DNA of 64,000 nt from Psychroserpens sp. NJDZ02 (GCF_004843725.1 NZ_CP039451.1:3044001-3108000), one strand, 5' to 3'. Positions 19,742 to 28,417 are shown, counted from the stretch's first letter. Made by a program: numbers and translations. Notes: generated from the letters alone by a model not told the origin.

Positions 19742-21126
19742 CACTTATAAAATCTATATCAGGAATTAGAGGAACTATTGGAGGAACCGTTGGAGAAAAC
19801 TTAACACCAATTGATGCTGTAAAATTTGCATCAGCTTATGGGACGTGGTTAAAACAACAGCGTAACAAAACAGACTATAAGGTTGTTGTTGGTCGTGATG
19901 CCCGATTGTCTGGGGATATGATTCAAAATTTAGTAATGAATACGTTAGTAGGATTAGGGATTCACGTTGTGGATTTAGGATTGTCTACAACACCTACAGT
20001 GGAGATTGCTGTCCCTATGGAGCATGCGGATGGTGGCATTATATTAACTGCTAGCCATAATCCAAAACAATGGAATGCTTTAAAATTGTTGAATGCGAAA
20101 GGTGAGTTTTTAGATGGCGCAGAAGGACAAAAGATTTTGGAAATTGCAGAATCTGATGCCATGACCTTTGCAGAGGTTGATGACTTAGGGCAGATCACTA
20201 AAAACGATGCTTATATTGATATACATATTGATGAGGTTTTAGATTTGGACTATGTAAATCAAAAAGCCATTGAAGACGCTAATTTTAAAGTCGTTGTTGA
20301 TGGTGTAAATAGTACAGGAGGAATTGCGATTCCATTGTTGCTAGAACGTTTAGGCGTGGAAGCGGTTAAGTTGTATTGCGATCCAACAGGTCATTTTCCG
20401 CACAATCCAGAACCATTAAAAGAGCATTTAGGTGATTTGTCTAACGAAGTAAAGAAGCACAAAGCTGATTTTGGTATTGTTGTAGACCCGGATGTCGATA
20501 GATTAGCTTTTATGGATGAAAACGGAGAGATGTTTGGAGAAGAGTATACGCTTGTTGCTTGTGCAGATTGGATATTGAGCCAAAACCCAGGGAATACAGT
20601 AAGTAATATGAGCTCGACTAGAGCCTTACGTGATATTACAGAAAAGCATGGAGGTACTTATGAAGCCTCTGCGGTAGGAGAGGTTAATGTTGTGGCTTTA
20701 ATGAAAAAAAACAATGCTGTTATTGGAGGTGAAGGTAACGGAGGCATTATATATCCAGAGTCACACTACGGTCGTGATGCATTAGTAGGTGTCGCTTTAT
20801 TTTTAAGCTTATTAGCGGAAAGAAAATTAAGTGTTAGCGAATTGCGTAAAACGTATACGAGTTACTTTATGAGTAAAAAGAAAATACAATTAACACCAAC
20901 GTTAGACGTCGATGCTATTTTAAAGGCAATGGAAGAAAAATATAGCAACGAAAATTTAACGACAATTGATGGGGTTAAAATAGATTTTGCTGAAAGCTGG
21001 GCACATCTACGTAAGAGTAATACGGAGCCAATTATCAGAATTTACACGGAAGCAAAGCGTCAATCTGAAGCCGATAGCTTAGCAGATAAAATTATTGCAG
21101 AAATCAAGCAAATCGCTAATATTTAG
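19738..21126 (+). CDS. glmM: Phosphoglucosamine mutase
   Basis: The 462-residue protein has the hexose-phosphate mutase order of domains. The phosphoserine loop is TASHNPKQWNALKLL near residue 100, the metal-binding loop is VDPDVDRLAF near residue 250, the sugar-recognition loop is GGEGNGGIIYP near residue 330, and the phosphate-binding tail is LRKSNTEPIIRIYTEA near residue 430. It interconverts glucosamine 6-phosphate and glucosamine 1-phosphate on the way to UDP-GlcNAc for peptidoglycan and lipopolysaccharide. The glutamine-preferring loop and length fit GlmM better than phosphomannomutase, but a broader specificity is possible. It overlaps the preceding acyltransferase by 4 bp. Confidence 0.88.
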   Translation: MTLIKSISGIRGTIGGTVGENLTPIDAVKFASAYGTWLKQQRNKTDYKVVVGRDARLSGDMIQNLVMNTLVGLGIHVVDLGLSTTPTVEIAVPMEHADGGIILTASHNPKQWNALKLLNAKGEFLDGAEGQKILEIAESDAMTFAEVDDLGQITKNDAYIDIHIDEVLDLDYVNQKAIEDANFKVVVDGVNSTGGIAIPLLLERLGVEAVKLYCDPTGHFPHNPEPLKEHLGDLSNEVKKHKADFGIVVDPDVDRLAFMDENGEMFGEEYTLVACADWILSQNPGNTVSNMSSTRALRDITEKHGGTYEASAVGEVNVVALMKKNNAVIGGEGNGGIIYPESHYGRDALVGVALFLSLLAERKLSVSELRKTYTSYFMSKKKIQLTPTLDVDAILKAMEEKYSNENLTTIDGVKIDFAESWAHLRKSNTEPIIRIYTEAKRQSEADSLADKIIAEIKQIANI

Positions 21127-21153
21127 TATTTTTAAATTGTAAATCAGTTAGTT

Positions 21154-22653
21154 ATGTACGTTACAAAAGCAGAAAGAACCGAAAAATCTAAATTAGAAGC
21201 TTATTTTGCTCAATTTAGACAACATATTGTAGGTATAGATCAAGAGTTTGAATCGCCTTACGGTACAAAAAAAATGGTGTACACAGATTGGACTGCTTCT
21301 GGACGTTTATATAGGCCAATAGAGGATAAATTACTCAATCAATTTGGGCCATTTGTAGCCAATACACATACCGAAACAACAGTGTCTGGTACGGCAATGA
21401 CTAATGCATATCATAAAGCTAGGCAAATTATAAAAGGCCATGTTAATACCAATGCAGACGATGTTTTAATTGTCGCGGGGAATGGTATGACTAGTGTTGT
21501 CAATAAATTTCAACGGATTTTAGGATTAAAAGTACCTGAGAATATTAAAAAATTCACCACAATTCCTGAAGAGGTAAAACCAGTTGTTTTTGTAACGCAT
21601 ATGGAGCACCATTCTAATCATACCTCTTGGTTAGAAACCATCGCAAAAGTGGAAGTGATTCCTGCTGGAGAAGACGGCTTGTTTAGTTTAGAAAATTTAG
21701 AGGTGCTTTTGGAGCAATATAAAGACTGCACGTTAAAAATAGCTTCAGTCATTGGAGGAAGTAATGTGACGGGTATTGAAACGCCATACCATCAAATTGC
21801 TAAGTTAATGCATCAAAATGGAGGGGTTTGTTTTGTGGATTTTGCCTGCTCAGCACCTTATGTTACTATTAACATGCATCCGGAGGATGAAGAAGAAGCC
21901 TTAGACGCGATTTTCTTTTCGCCACATAAATTTTTAGGAGGCCCAGGGACTTCTGGAGTGTTAGTATTTAATAAAAAGTTATACAAAAATATGATTCCTG
22001 ATTGTCCAGGAGGAGGTACCGTCAGTTGGACCAATCCTTGGGGAGAGCATAAATATATTGATAATATTGAGGACCGAGAAGATGGTGGGACACCAGGATT
22101 TTTACAAACCATAAAAACAGCTTTAGCTATTAAGCTTAAAGAGCAAATGGGCGTCAAAAACATCTTGGATAGGGAGCATGAATTATTGCATCAGATATTT
22201 TCTAATTTAGACGGTGTTGAGAATATCAAAATATTAGCAGGCGATCAAAAAGACCGTTTAGGTGTGATTTCATTTTATATAGACAATTTACATTTTAATT
22301 TAGGGGTCAAATTACTGAATGATAAATTCGGAATTCAAACCCGTGGTGGTTGTAGTTGTGCAGGAACTTACGGGCATTATCTATTACATGTCGATCAAGC
22401 GCAATCTACTAGTTTGGTTAATCAGATTTCATTAGGAGATTTAATACGCAAACCGGGTTGGATGCGTATGTCTATTCACCCAACGACAACTTGTGACGAG
22501 ATGGATTATGTGTGTGAAAGCTTAATAGCTTTAGCCGAAAATCATGAAGAATGGGCTAAAGATTATGAATATAATAAGGCTAATAACGAGTTTATACATA
22601 AAAGCTTTGTGCCTAAAAACGATGTTAGAGTTAGCGATTGGTTTGAGTTGTAA
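21154..22653 (+). CDS. Class V aminotransferase / cysteine-desulfurase-like PLP enzyme
   Basis: The protein has 499 residues and is longer than typical SufS or IscS. The PLP lysine is Lys259 in SPHKFLGGPGTSGVLVF. Upstream are FVTHMEHHSNHTSW (substrate/PLP ring contact) and FVDFACSAPY (the Asp contacting the pyridine nitrogen). A later RGGCSCAGTYGHYLL loop contains cysteines at the place where desulfurases keep the catalytic cysteine. The long insertion and conserved WTNPWGEHKYIDNIEDREDGGTPG place it in a flavobacterial aminotransferase-V subfamily of unknown substrate. It is 27 bp after glmM, so probably cotranscribed, and ends at a strong bidirectional terminator. Confidence 0.8.
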   Translation: MYVTKAERTEKSKLEAYFAQFRQHIVGIDQEFESPYGTKKMVYTDWTASGRLYRPIEDKLLNQFGPFVANTHTETTVSGTAMTNAYHKARQIIKGHVNTNADDVLIVAGNGMTSVVNKFQRILGLKVPENIKKFTTIPEEVKPVVFVTHMEHHSNHTSWLETIAKVEVIPAGEDGLFSLENLEVLLEQYKDCTLKIASVIGGSNVTGIETPYHQIAKLMHQNGGVCFVDFACSAPYVTINMHPEDEEEALDAIFFSPHKFLGGPGTSGVLVFNKKLYKNMIPDCPGGGTVSWTNPWGEHKYIDNIEDREDGGTPGFLQTIKTALAIKLKEQMGVKNILDREHELLHQIFSNLDGVENIKILAGDQKDRLGVISFYIDNLHFNLGVKLLNDKFGIQTRGGCSCAGTYGHYLLHVDQAQSTSLVNQISLGDLIRKPGWMRMSIHPTTTCDEMDYVCESLIALAENHEEWAKDYEYNKANNEFIHKSFVPKNDVRVSDWFEL

Positions 22654-22694
22654 TCCAGAGCTTCTAAAAAAAAGAGTTAAAGGCTCTTAAAACT

Positions 22695-22732
22695 AAAAAG
22701 ACCTCACAATTTTAAAGTTGTGAGGTCTTTTT
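22695..22732. terminator. Bidirectional rho-independent terminator
   Basis: A 15-bp perfect stem (22695-22709 with 22718-22732) with an 8-nt loop, a GC-rich core (GACCTCACAA) and A/T tracts on either side. It lies between two convergent genes and can end both. Confidence 0.95.
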
Positions 22733-22747
22733 TGTGTCGTGTCATAT

Positions 22748-23638
22748 CTATTTAAAATCTTCAGCAGTTTTACCACGATGTTTCCAACGCTTATGCGTCC
22801 ATAGGTAATATTGTGGCGCTTCTTCAATTTGTTGTTCGACTAACTTAAAAAAGGCATCCGTAATTTCGTAATCTTTAAACTCATTTGGATTTTCCGCTAA
22901 CGTTGTAAAGGTCGTTTCGTAAAAGCCTCTTTTAGCTCTTTTTACAGCAAAAAAGACTACGGTCATATCTAACTTTTTAGCTAATAATTCAGCACCAGTA
23001 TGCACAGGGACATGTATTCCCATAAAATCTAACCAATGGTGTGCTTTCCAAGGTTTAGGGCTTTGATCAGAGACAAATCCATTAATAGTTAATTGTCCAT
23101 CACTTTTAGCTTTCTGTAAGATATCAGAAGTTTCTTTAGTAGTAATAAGGTAAGAGTTGTATTTGGCTCTAATACGTTTGACTAATCTGTCAAAGTATTT
23201 ATTTCCTAATTGTTTGTAAACGGCGTATCCTTTACTTTTAACATGATTTTGAAGAATAAAAATCCATTCCCAACTGCCGTAATGTGCGCACATTAAAATG
23301 ATACTTCTATTATTGTTTTCGTGTTTATGTATTTCTTCAATATTTGGAAACGTCATACGCTTCAGCATTTGTTTTTCAGTTATGGTTAAAGATTTAATAG
23401 CTTCAACAACCATATCACATAAATGATGGTAGAATTTTTTTCTAATGGCCACTATTTCAGCTTCAGATTTATTAGGATAAACAAGATGTAAATTTTCTTT
23501 AACGGTTTTTTTTCTATAACCAATAATATAATAGATCAAAAAATATAATCCATCAGAAAAGGCGTACAAAAGTCTAAAGGGAAGTATGGAAATCAACCAT
23601 AAAAAAGGATAAATTAAAATGTAGGCTAATAATTGCAT
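22748..23638 (-). CDS. LpxL/HtrB-like lipid A or lysophospholipid acyltransferase
   Basis: The protein has 296 residues. A hydrophobic N-terminal helix (IYPFLWLISILPFRLLYAF) anchors it to the inner membrane. The catalytic HX4E motif of the LpxL/LpxM family is present in MCAHYGSWEWIF near residue 120. Other family blocks are GFVSDQSPKPW near residue 190 and HTGAELLAKKLDMTVVFFAVKR. It is expected to add a secondary acyl chain to lipid A on the cytoplasmic face of the inner membrane. It is monocistronic, divergent from the rhomboid gene; the shared 63-bp gap contains a -7 box for each direction. Confidence 0.88.
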   Translation of the reverse strand: MQLLAYILIYPFLWLISILPFRLLYAFSDGLYFLIYYIIGYRKKTVKENLHLVYPNKSEAEIVAIRKKFYHHLCDMVVEAIKSLTITEKQMLKRMTFPNIEEIHKHENNNRSIILMCAHYGSWEWIFILQNHVKSKGYAVYKQLGNKYFDRLVKRIRAKYNSYLITTKETSDILQKAKSDGQLTINGFVSDQSPKPWKAHHWLDFMGIHVPVHTGAELLAKKLDMTVVFFAVKRAKRGFYETTFTTLAENPNEFKDYEITDAFFKLVEQQIEEAPQYYLWTHKRWKHRGKTAEDFK

Positions 23639-23652
23639 GAATACTTGTTAGT

Positions 23653-23681
23653 TTTGCGAGCACAAATATATGTTATATTTG
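23653..23681 (+). promoter_or_regulatory. Canonical Bacteroidota promoter of the rhomboid gene
   Basis: TTTG at 23653-23656 and TATATTTG at 23674-23681, separated by 17 bp, match the -33/-7 consensus. The ATG of the rhomboid gene is 20 bp downstream. A second TATATTTG on the minus strand (23663-23670) probably serves the divergent acyltransferase. This is a useful contrast with the island promoters, which lack the -33 element. Confidence 0.7.
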
Positions 23682-23701
23682 ATTTAAACTTAAACTAGAT
23701 A

Positions 23702-24340
23702 ATGGGTAATTTAAATTTAATAACTATAATAATTATTGCAGCCAACGTCATCATTTCTTATAAAGGGTTTGAGGATCATGCTTTTTTTGAGAAGTATAAA
23801 TTTAATGTAGGTGCTGTTAAAAGGGGAGAGCAATTCAGAATTTTTAGTTCTGGTTTTTTACATGTCAATACACAACATTTATTATTTAATATGTTGACGC
23901 TTTACTTTTTTGCATGGGTAGTTATTGATAAGGTTGGGCAAACCAAGTTTCTAATTATTTACTTAGTCAGTCTAGTCGCAGGGAGTTTATTATCCTTAAT
24001 ATTTAATAAAAACAACTACCATTATAGTGCAGTTGGAGCCAGTGGAGCGGTAATGGGTATTATTTATTCAGCAATAATGTTCGAGCCTTTTCTTCTTAAA
24101 ATCTATGGTATTGTACCCGGTTGGATATTTGGTATTGGATACTTATTGTATTCTATTTATGGCATGAAAAAACAAATAGGTAACATTGGTCACGATGCAC
24201 ACTTTGGAGGTGCTGTTGGTGGATATGTTACTACATTAATTATAGCCCCTTGGTTATTGCAAAAAGATCTAACTATGGTTTTAGTATTAGCTATACCAAT
24301 TGTGGTCTTATTTGTAATGCAAAAATTGGGTAAAATCTAG
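23702..24340 (+). CDS. Rhomboid-family intramembrane serine protease
   Basis: The protein has 212 residues and about six membrane segments. The catalytic serine lies in GASGAVMGI near residue 117 and the catalytic histidine in HDAHFGGAVGGY near residue 168; the HVNTQHLLFNMLTLYFF segment carries the conserved HxxxN of the oxyanion region. Rhomboids cleave single-pass membrane proteins within the bilayer; substrates here are unknown. A clean promoter lies upstream (23653-23681). Its stop codon overlaps, in the opposite direction, the stop of the TlpA-like gene. Confidence 0.92.
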   Translation: MGNLNLITIIIIAANVIISYKGFEDHAFFEKYKFNVGAVKRGEQFRIFSSGFLHVNTQHLLFNMLTLYFFAWVVIDKVGQTKFLIIYLVSLVAGSLLSLIFNKNNYHYSAVGASGAVMGIIYSAIMFEPFLLKIYGIVPGWIFGIGYLLYSIYGMKKQIGNIGHDAHFGGAVGGYVTTLIIAPWLLQKDLTMVLVLAIPIVVLFVMQKLGKI

Positions 24341-24849
24341 TTGTCTAAAATTTCAGCAACCTTATCTTCCAGTGCTTTTTCACGTAGGTTTTTAGCAATT
24401 ACTTTACCATCACCATCCAATATGTAGGTTGCAGGGATAGCATGTACACCATAAGCTACAGCAATAGGTTCTTGCCAACCTTGTAGGTTAGATACGTGTT
24501 TCCATGTTAATTTATCTTGTGCTATGGCGTTTATCCAACGGGATGCTTGCCCTTGTTTATCTAAAGATACACCTATAATTTCTAGACCTTTACTATGGTA
24601 TTTGTTATACATTTTTACCACGGTTGGATTTTCACGTCTACAAGGGCTACACCAACTAGCCCAAAAATCTAAAATAATCACCTTCGCTTTGATATCTCCT
24701 AAAGACAAATCTTTACCTTCGGGTGTTTTAGCGGTAAATGTAGGCGCATAATCACCAATATTAGTTCCAAAAACAAGTGGTGTTTGTGGTTCTTGTTTAC
24801 AAGATAAGCTTAAAGTAGCCACTAAAAAAAGTAAAATATATGGTTTCAT
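24337..24849 (-). CDS. TlpA/ResA-like thioredoxin-fold lipoprotein
   Basis: The protein has 170 residues. The N-terminus (MKPYILLFLVATLSLSCKQE) is a lipoprotein signal with the acylated Cys in LSLSC. The thioredoxin active site is FWASWCSPCRREN, followed by the cis-proline loop HAIPATYILDGDG. It is an envelope thiol:disulfide oxidoreductase of the AhpC/TSA-redoxin type, often used in cytochrome maturation or periplasmic redox repair. An upstream in-frame GTG at 24867 exists, but the ATG at 24849 gives the normal signal-peptide length. It is convergent with the rhomboid gene, sharing stop-codon bases. Confidence 0.88.
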   Translation of the reverse strand: MKPYILLFLVATLSLSCKQEPQTPLVFGTNIGDYAPTFTAKTPEGKDLSLGDIKAKVIILDFWASWCSPCRRENPTVVKMYNKYHSKGLEIIGVSLDKQGQASRWINAIAQDKLTWKHVSNLQGWQEPIAVAYGVHAIPATYILDGDGKVIAKNLREKALEDKVAEILDN

Positions 24850-24913
24850 GATGCTATTATTTCTCACAAATATAAAATATAAAAATTGAATATTTTATGT
24901 CTATTTTTGCAAT

Positions 24914-26305
24914 ATGATTTATAACGACACAATTGTAGCATTAGCAACCGCTTCAGGAGCAGGGGCAGTGGCCATTATTAGGTTATCCGGTAAAGAGGCT
25001 ATTGCTATCGCAGACCAGTGTTTTGAGTCTGTTAAAAAGACAAAAAAACTGTTACAGCAAAAAACGCATACCATACATTTAGGTCATATTGTGGATGATA
25101 AACGGACAATTGATCAAGTGTTAGTGTCGGTTTTTAAAAACCCTAATTCTTATACTGGTGAAGATGTCGTGGAAGTGTCTTGTCATGGCTCGATATATAT
25201 TCAACAAGAAATTATTCAGTTATTTTTAAGAAATGGTTGCCGTATGGCGAATGCAGGCGAATTTACGCTACGTTCTTTCTTAAACGGTAAATTAGATTTA
25301 AGTCAAGCGGAAGCGGTCGCAGATTTAATTGCCAGTGATAATGAAGCCTCGCACCAAATAGCGATGCAGCAAATGCGCGGTGGTTTTTCTAGCGAAATCG
25401 CAAAATTACGTGAAGAATTAATGAATTTTGCGTCGTTAATCGAATTAGAATTAGATTTTGCAGAGGAAGATGTCGAGTTTGCAGACCGGTCTCAGTTTCA
25501 GGCTTTGGTCGAAAAAATCACTTTTGTATTAAAACGATTAATCGATAGTTTTGCAGTTGGTAATGTGATTAAAAACGGAATTCCTGTAGCTATTGTAGGC
25601 GAACCAAATGTGGGGAAATCAACATTGTTAAATGCGCTTTTAAATGAAGATAGAGCAATTGTTAGTGCTATTGCCGGAACAACAAGAGATACTATTGAAG
25701 ACGAATTAGTGATTGAAGGTATCGGTTTTAGGTTTATTGATACCGCAGGGATTAGAGAGACTGAAGATGTTGTAGAAAGTATTGGAATAAAGAAAACCTT
25801 CGAAAAAATGGAGCAGGCGCAAGTTATTGTGCTTCTATTTTCTGCAGAAGAATTTAAAACAGAAAGTAAACGGGTCACCTTTGAAATTGAAAAAATAAAA
25901 AACAAATTCCCGCTTAAACCTTTAGTAATCATAGCTAATAAAATTGATACGTTAACGCCAGAAGAATTGGACGTCTTAACCGCTCAGTTTGAAAATGTCC
26001 ACTTATTATCTGCTAAATCTGGACTTGGCGTAGAGGAATTAAAAGAAAAAATGATTGGTTTTGTCAATACAGGCGCACTCCGTAATAACGAGACGATTGT
26101 GACTAACACCAGACATTATGATTCGTTATTAAAAGCGTTTGAAGAAATCCAAAAAGTAAAATATGGCCTAGAATCTGGGTTGTCAGGAGATTTATTAGCG
26201 ATAGATATTAAACAAGCCCTATACCATTTTGGCGAGATTACAGGCGAAATTACTAGTGATGATTTACTAGGTAATATTTTTGCTAACTTTTGTATTGGAA
26301 AATGA
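24914..26305 (+). CDS. mnmE: tRNA-modifying GTPase MnmE (TrmE/ThdF)
   Basis: The 463-residue protein is complete. With MnmG it makes the 5-carboxymethylaminomethyl modification on wobble uridines. The N-terminal tetrahydrofolate-binding domain has TGEDVVEVSCHGS, the G domain has GEPNVGKSTLLNALL, DTAGIRET and NKID, and the C-terminus ends in the invariant FCIGK with the catalytic cysteine. A TAnnTTTG box lies only 5 bp before the ATG (24902-24909), so the mRNA may be nearly leaderless. The last 321 bp recur at 28418-28738, so the present 3' end is probably a replacement brought in by an integrative element; the reading frame and FCIGK end remain intact. Confidence 0.97.
   Translation: MIYNDTIVALATASGAGAVAIIRLSGKEAIAIADQCFESVKKTKKLLQQKTHTIHLGHIVDDKRTIDQVLVSVFKNPNSYTGEDVVEVSCHGSIYIQQEIIQLFLRNGCRMANAGEFTLRSFLNGKLDLSQAEAVADLIASDNEASHQIAMQQMRGGFSSEIAKLREELMNFASLIELELDFAEEDVEFADRSQFQALVEKITFVLKRLIDSFAVGNVIKNGIPVAIVGEPNVGKSTLLNALLNEDRAIVSAIAGTTRDTIEDELVIEGIGFRFIDTAGIRETEDVVESIGIKKTFEKMEQAQVIVLLFSAEEFKTESKRVTFEIEKIKNKFPLKPLVIIANKIDTLTPEELDVLTAQFENVHLLSAKSGLGVEELKEKMIGFVNTGALRNNETIVTNTRHYDSLLKAFEEIQKVKYGLESGLSGDLLAIDIKQALYHFGEITGEITSDDLLGNIFANFCIGK
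25985..26305 (+). repeat. Direct repeat, left copy (3' end of functional mnmE)
   Basis: 321 bp shared with 28418-28738, with 7 differences that I counted base by base, one of them non-synonymous (Lys to Arg) and one in the stop codon (TGA versus TAA). Homology begins abruptly at CAGTTTGAAAATG in both copies, which is where an attachment core would be expected. Confidence 0.95.
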
Positions 26306-26336
26306 CGAGGGTTAACAAAGGAAAGTAAAAGACTAT

Positions 26337-26359
26337 AAAGCGCTAGTAAACAGCGTTTT
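26337..26359 (+). terminator. Probable mnmE terminator
   Basis: An 8-bp stem with one G-T wobble (26337-26344 with 26352-26359), 7-nt loop and T run, 32 bp after the mnmE stop. Confidence 0.55.
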
Positions 26360-26413
26360 TATAAAAAGTAATTTTGTTTTCTATCCTTTCAAAATACTGT
26401 GTTAGTAGTTTTG

Positions 26414-26470
26414 GTACTTCTAAAGTACAGTTGCATTATTTTATTTTTCACAAAGCTGTACAAATGTACA
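26414..26470. promoter_or_regulatory. Inverted repeats upstream of integrase remnant
   Basis: GTACTT-N3-AAGTAC at 26414-26428 and TGTACA-AA-TGTACA at 26457-26470 lie just before the decayed integrase start at 26477. They could be recombinase arm or operator sites left from the mobile element. Confidence 0.4.
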
Positions 26471-26476
26471 CCTATT

Positions 26477-26788
26477 ATGAAAATCACATTAAAGCGGAAA
26501 AAATTAAAAGACAATATCAGTCTATTTATTGAGTACTAAAACGGAAGTACAATCAATTTTGATGGAAAAAGAGTACACAACAGAAGGCAGGAGTATTTAA
26601 AGATATACTTGCATTTCACTCCTTCTACTTCTAAAGAGGAAAATGAAAATAAGGAAAATCTTGAATTAGCAGAAAACATTTATAGTATTAGAAAAGCTGA
26701 ATACCTTCAAGGTAAATTTAAAATTCAAGACAAAAGTAAAAGTAAACAGTGGAGCCTGGCGCTAGGGCTCATTTTAAAAATTAACTGA
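26477..26788 (+). pseudogene. Decayed tyrosine recombinase (integrase), N-terminal arm-binding domain only
   Basis: Translating from ATG 26477 gives MKITLKRKKLKDNISLFIEY, then TAA at 26537-26539, then an open frame to TGA at 26786-26788. After the stop the text (RRQEYLKIYLHFTPSTSKEE, then NLELAENIYSIRKAEYLQGK) matches the arm-DNA-binding domain common to Bacteroidota phage-type integrases, in which an EFLKLYL-like strand is followed by a helix with LAE-I---R. The core-binding and catalytic domains (R-H-R-Y) are absent. It sits 172 bp after mnmE, where the integrase of an element inserted at this gene would lie. I infer a dead integrase that once used the mnmE 3' end. Confidence 0.72.
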
Positions 26789-26808
26789 TTTTTAAAACGG
26801 AAAATTAC

Positions 26809-26903
26809 ACCTCAAAAGGTATAAAAACCACACAAAAACACAATATACACCCATAAAGGTATAATATGAAAATATTTCACTACATTGTACCCATAAAGGT
26901 ATA
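26809..26903 (+). promoter_or_regulatory. Three phased operator repeats for HipB
   Basis: The 15-mer ACCCATAAAGGTATA occurs exactly at 26849-26863 and 26889-26903, and as ACCTCAAAAGGTATA at 26809-26823. Start-to-start spacing is 40 bp in both cases, close to four helical turns, so bound repressors would face the same side. The last copy ends 2 bp before the hipB start codon. HipB proteins are known to autoregulate by binding such repeats. Confidence 0.8.
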
Positions 26904-26905
26904 TT

Positions 26906-27148
26906 ATGAATAACTGGGATAGAGAAAACAGTATCGCCCAATTTGTAAGGGTTAGACGTAAAAAAGCAAAACTAACACAAGTAGAGTTGTCTGACTTTAC
27001 AGGAGTAGGATTGCGTTTTGTACGTGAACTTGAACAAGGGAAACCAAATCTAATGTCAGATAAAGTAAATCAAGTACTCTTATTTTTCGGACACACATTA
27101 ACTCCAACACCTATAAGCGATGAGACAAGGCGAAATATGGGTAAATAA
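26906..27148 (+). CDS. hipB: HipB-like antitoxin / XRE-family repressor
   Basis: The protein has 80 residues and one helix-turn-helix (FVRVRRKKAKLTQVELSDFT then GVGLRFVRELEQGKPN). It is the usual size for the HTH partner of HipA kinases: it binds operators and the kinase. Three 15-bp operators precede it. Its 3' end overlaps the next gene by 29 bp. Assigned by its fold and its place ahead of the two HipA-type halves. Confidence 0.85.
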   Translation: MNNWDRENSIAQFVRVRRKKAKLTQVELSDFTGVGLRFVRELEQGKPNLMSDKVNQVLLFFGHTLTPTPISDETRRNMGK

Positions 27149-27437
27149 CACATTGGCAGGTGTTTTAACTGAAGATGACAATGATTATGATTTTAAGTAT
27201 GAGCAAACATACTTAGAAAAAGAAAATGCAAAACAAGTTAGTGTAACGCTACCATTACAAAAAGATTCTTTTAAATCAGAACAACTATTTCCTTTCTTCG
27301 ATGGTTTAATTCCTGAAGGTTGGTTATTAGATATTGCACACAAAAACTGGAAAATAAACCCAAGAGATCGAATGGGTTTATTATTAACGACATGTAGAGA
27401 TTGTATTGGTAATATTAGCATTATAGAAAAAGTATGA
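27120..27437 (+). CDS. HipS-like / HipA N-terminal subdomain protein
   Basis: The protein has 105 residues and consists only of the N-terminal 'couple_hipA' domain (GEIWVNNTLAGVLTEDDNDY, then FPFFDGLIPEGWLLDIA). In ordinary HipA this domain is fused to the kinase; in the HipBST systems it is a separate small protein, HipS, which acts as antitoxin. Here it is separate, overlaps hipB by 29 bp at its start, and overlaps the kinase gene by 4 bp at its end, so three proteins are made in B-S-T order. It may be a true HipS or simply the split half of a flavobacterial HipA. Confidence 0.8.
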   Translation: MRQGEIWVNNTLAGVLTEDDNDYDFKYEQTYLEKENAKQVSVTLPLQKDSFKSEQLFPFFDGLIPEGWLLDIAHKNWKINPRDRMGLLLTTCRDCIGNISIIEKV

Positions 27438-28396
27438 AGTATTGTTTAGCTTGTCATAAAAAACTAAATAAAGGGGATAAAAATTATCACCAAAAATGTC
27501 TTGCAGATTTTTGGCAAGAAGATACTCCTGTACTAGAGCTAGATTACGAGTTATCTCAAATTGAGGATTTAGCCAAAGAAAACATAGCACAACGTATTAT
27601 TGTAACAGGAGTGCAACCCAAATTGTCATTAGGTTTCACGCAAGAGAATGCTCAAAATAGATTAACTATTGTTGGAGCATTAAACGGAAGATATATTTTA
27701 AAACCACCGTTTCAATTATACCCACAAATGCCAGAGATTGAGGCATTGTCTATGTTGTTAACACAAGCTTGTGGTATTTTAACAGTACCATTTTTATTAA
27801 TTCCTTTAAAAGATGGTTCGTTAGCTTATTTAACAAAACGAATAGATCGCAACGGAAAGGGAGAAAAATTCCCAATGGAAGATGCTTGCCAATTTACAGA
27901 ACGCTTAACAGAACATAAATACCGTGGTTCTTACGAGCAAATAGCAAAAGGAATTTTTAGATATACACAAAGCCCTTTACTGGAAACCGTAAAGTTTTAT
28001 CAGCAAGTGATTTTATCTTTCCTGATTGGGAATAACGATATGCATTTAAAGAACTTTTCTATAATAGCCGATGATAATAAACATTATGAATTATCACCTG
28101 CTTATGATATGGTTGCTGTAAAATTATTAATACCAGAAGATCAAGAAGAGTTAGCGTTAAATCTTAATGGTAAAAAACGAAAACTGAAACGTGAAGATTT
28201 TAACGAAGCAATGTTAAAAGCACACATTCCAGAAAAAGCAATCGAAAACCTTTGGAAACGTATAGAAAAAGGAATGAAAAGCTGGGGAGCTTTAATTGAC
28301 AATAGTTTTTTGAGTGATAACTTAAAAGAAACTCTTGTAGGATTAATAAACGAAAGAACACTTCAGTTAAAACTGAATATCAAAAAAATACAATAA
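27434..28396 (+). CDS. HipT/HipA-type serine-threonine kinase toxin
   Basis: The protein has 320 residues. A small zinc-finger-like N-terminus (CLAC...HQKC, residues 4-23) is followed by the HipA kinase core. The ATP loop region is TGVQPKLSLGF near residues 55-65, the catalytic loop is GNNDMHLKNFSI near residue 200, and the metal-binding segment is SPAYDMVAV. HipA proteins phosphorylate aminoacyl-tRNA synthetases (GltX; TrpS for HipT) and so stop translation. All visible catalytic residues are kept, so it is probably active. It ends 21 bp before the second mnmE fragment, which makes it the last gene of the small element. Confidence 0.88.
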   Translation: MKYCLACHKKLNKGDKNYHQKCLADFWQEDTPVLELDYELSQIEDLAKENIAQRIIVTGVQPKLSLGFTQENAQNRLTIVGALNGRYILKPPFQLYPQMPEIEALSMLLTQACGILTVPFLLIPLKDGSLAYLTKRIDRNGKGEKFPMEDACQFTERLTEHKYRGSYEQIAKGIFRYTQSPLLETVKFYQQVILSFLIGNNDMHLKNFSIIADDNKHYELSPAYDMVAVKLLIPEDQEELALNLNGKKRKLKREDFNEAMLKAHIPEKAIENLWKRIEKGMKSWGALIDNSFLSDNLKETLVGLINERTLQLKLNIKKIQ

Positions 28397-28417
28397 GTAA
28401 AAATATGGTAGACCAAA

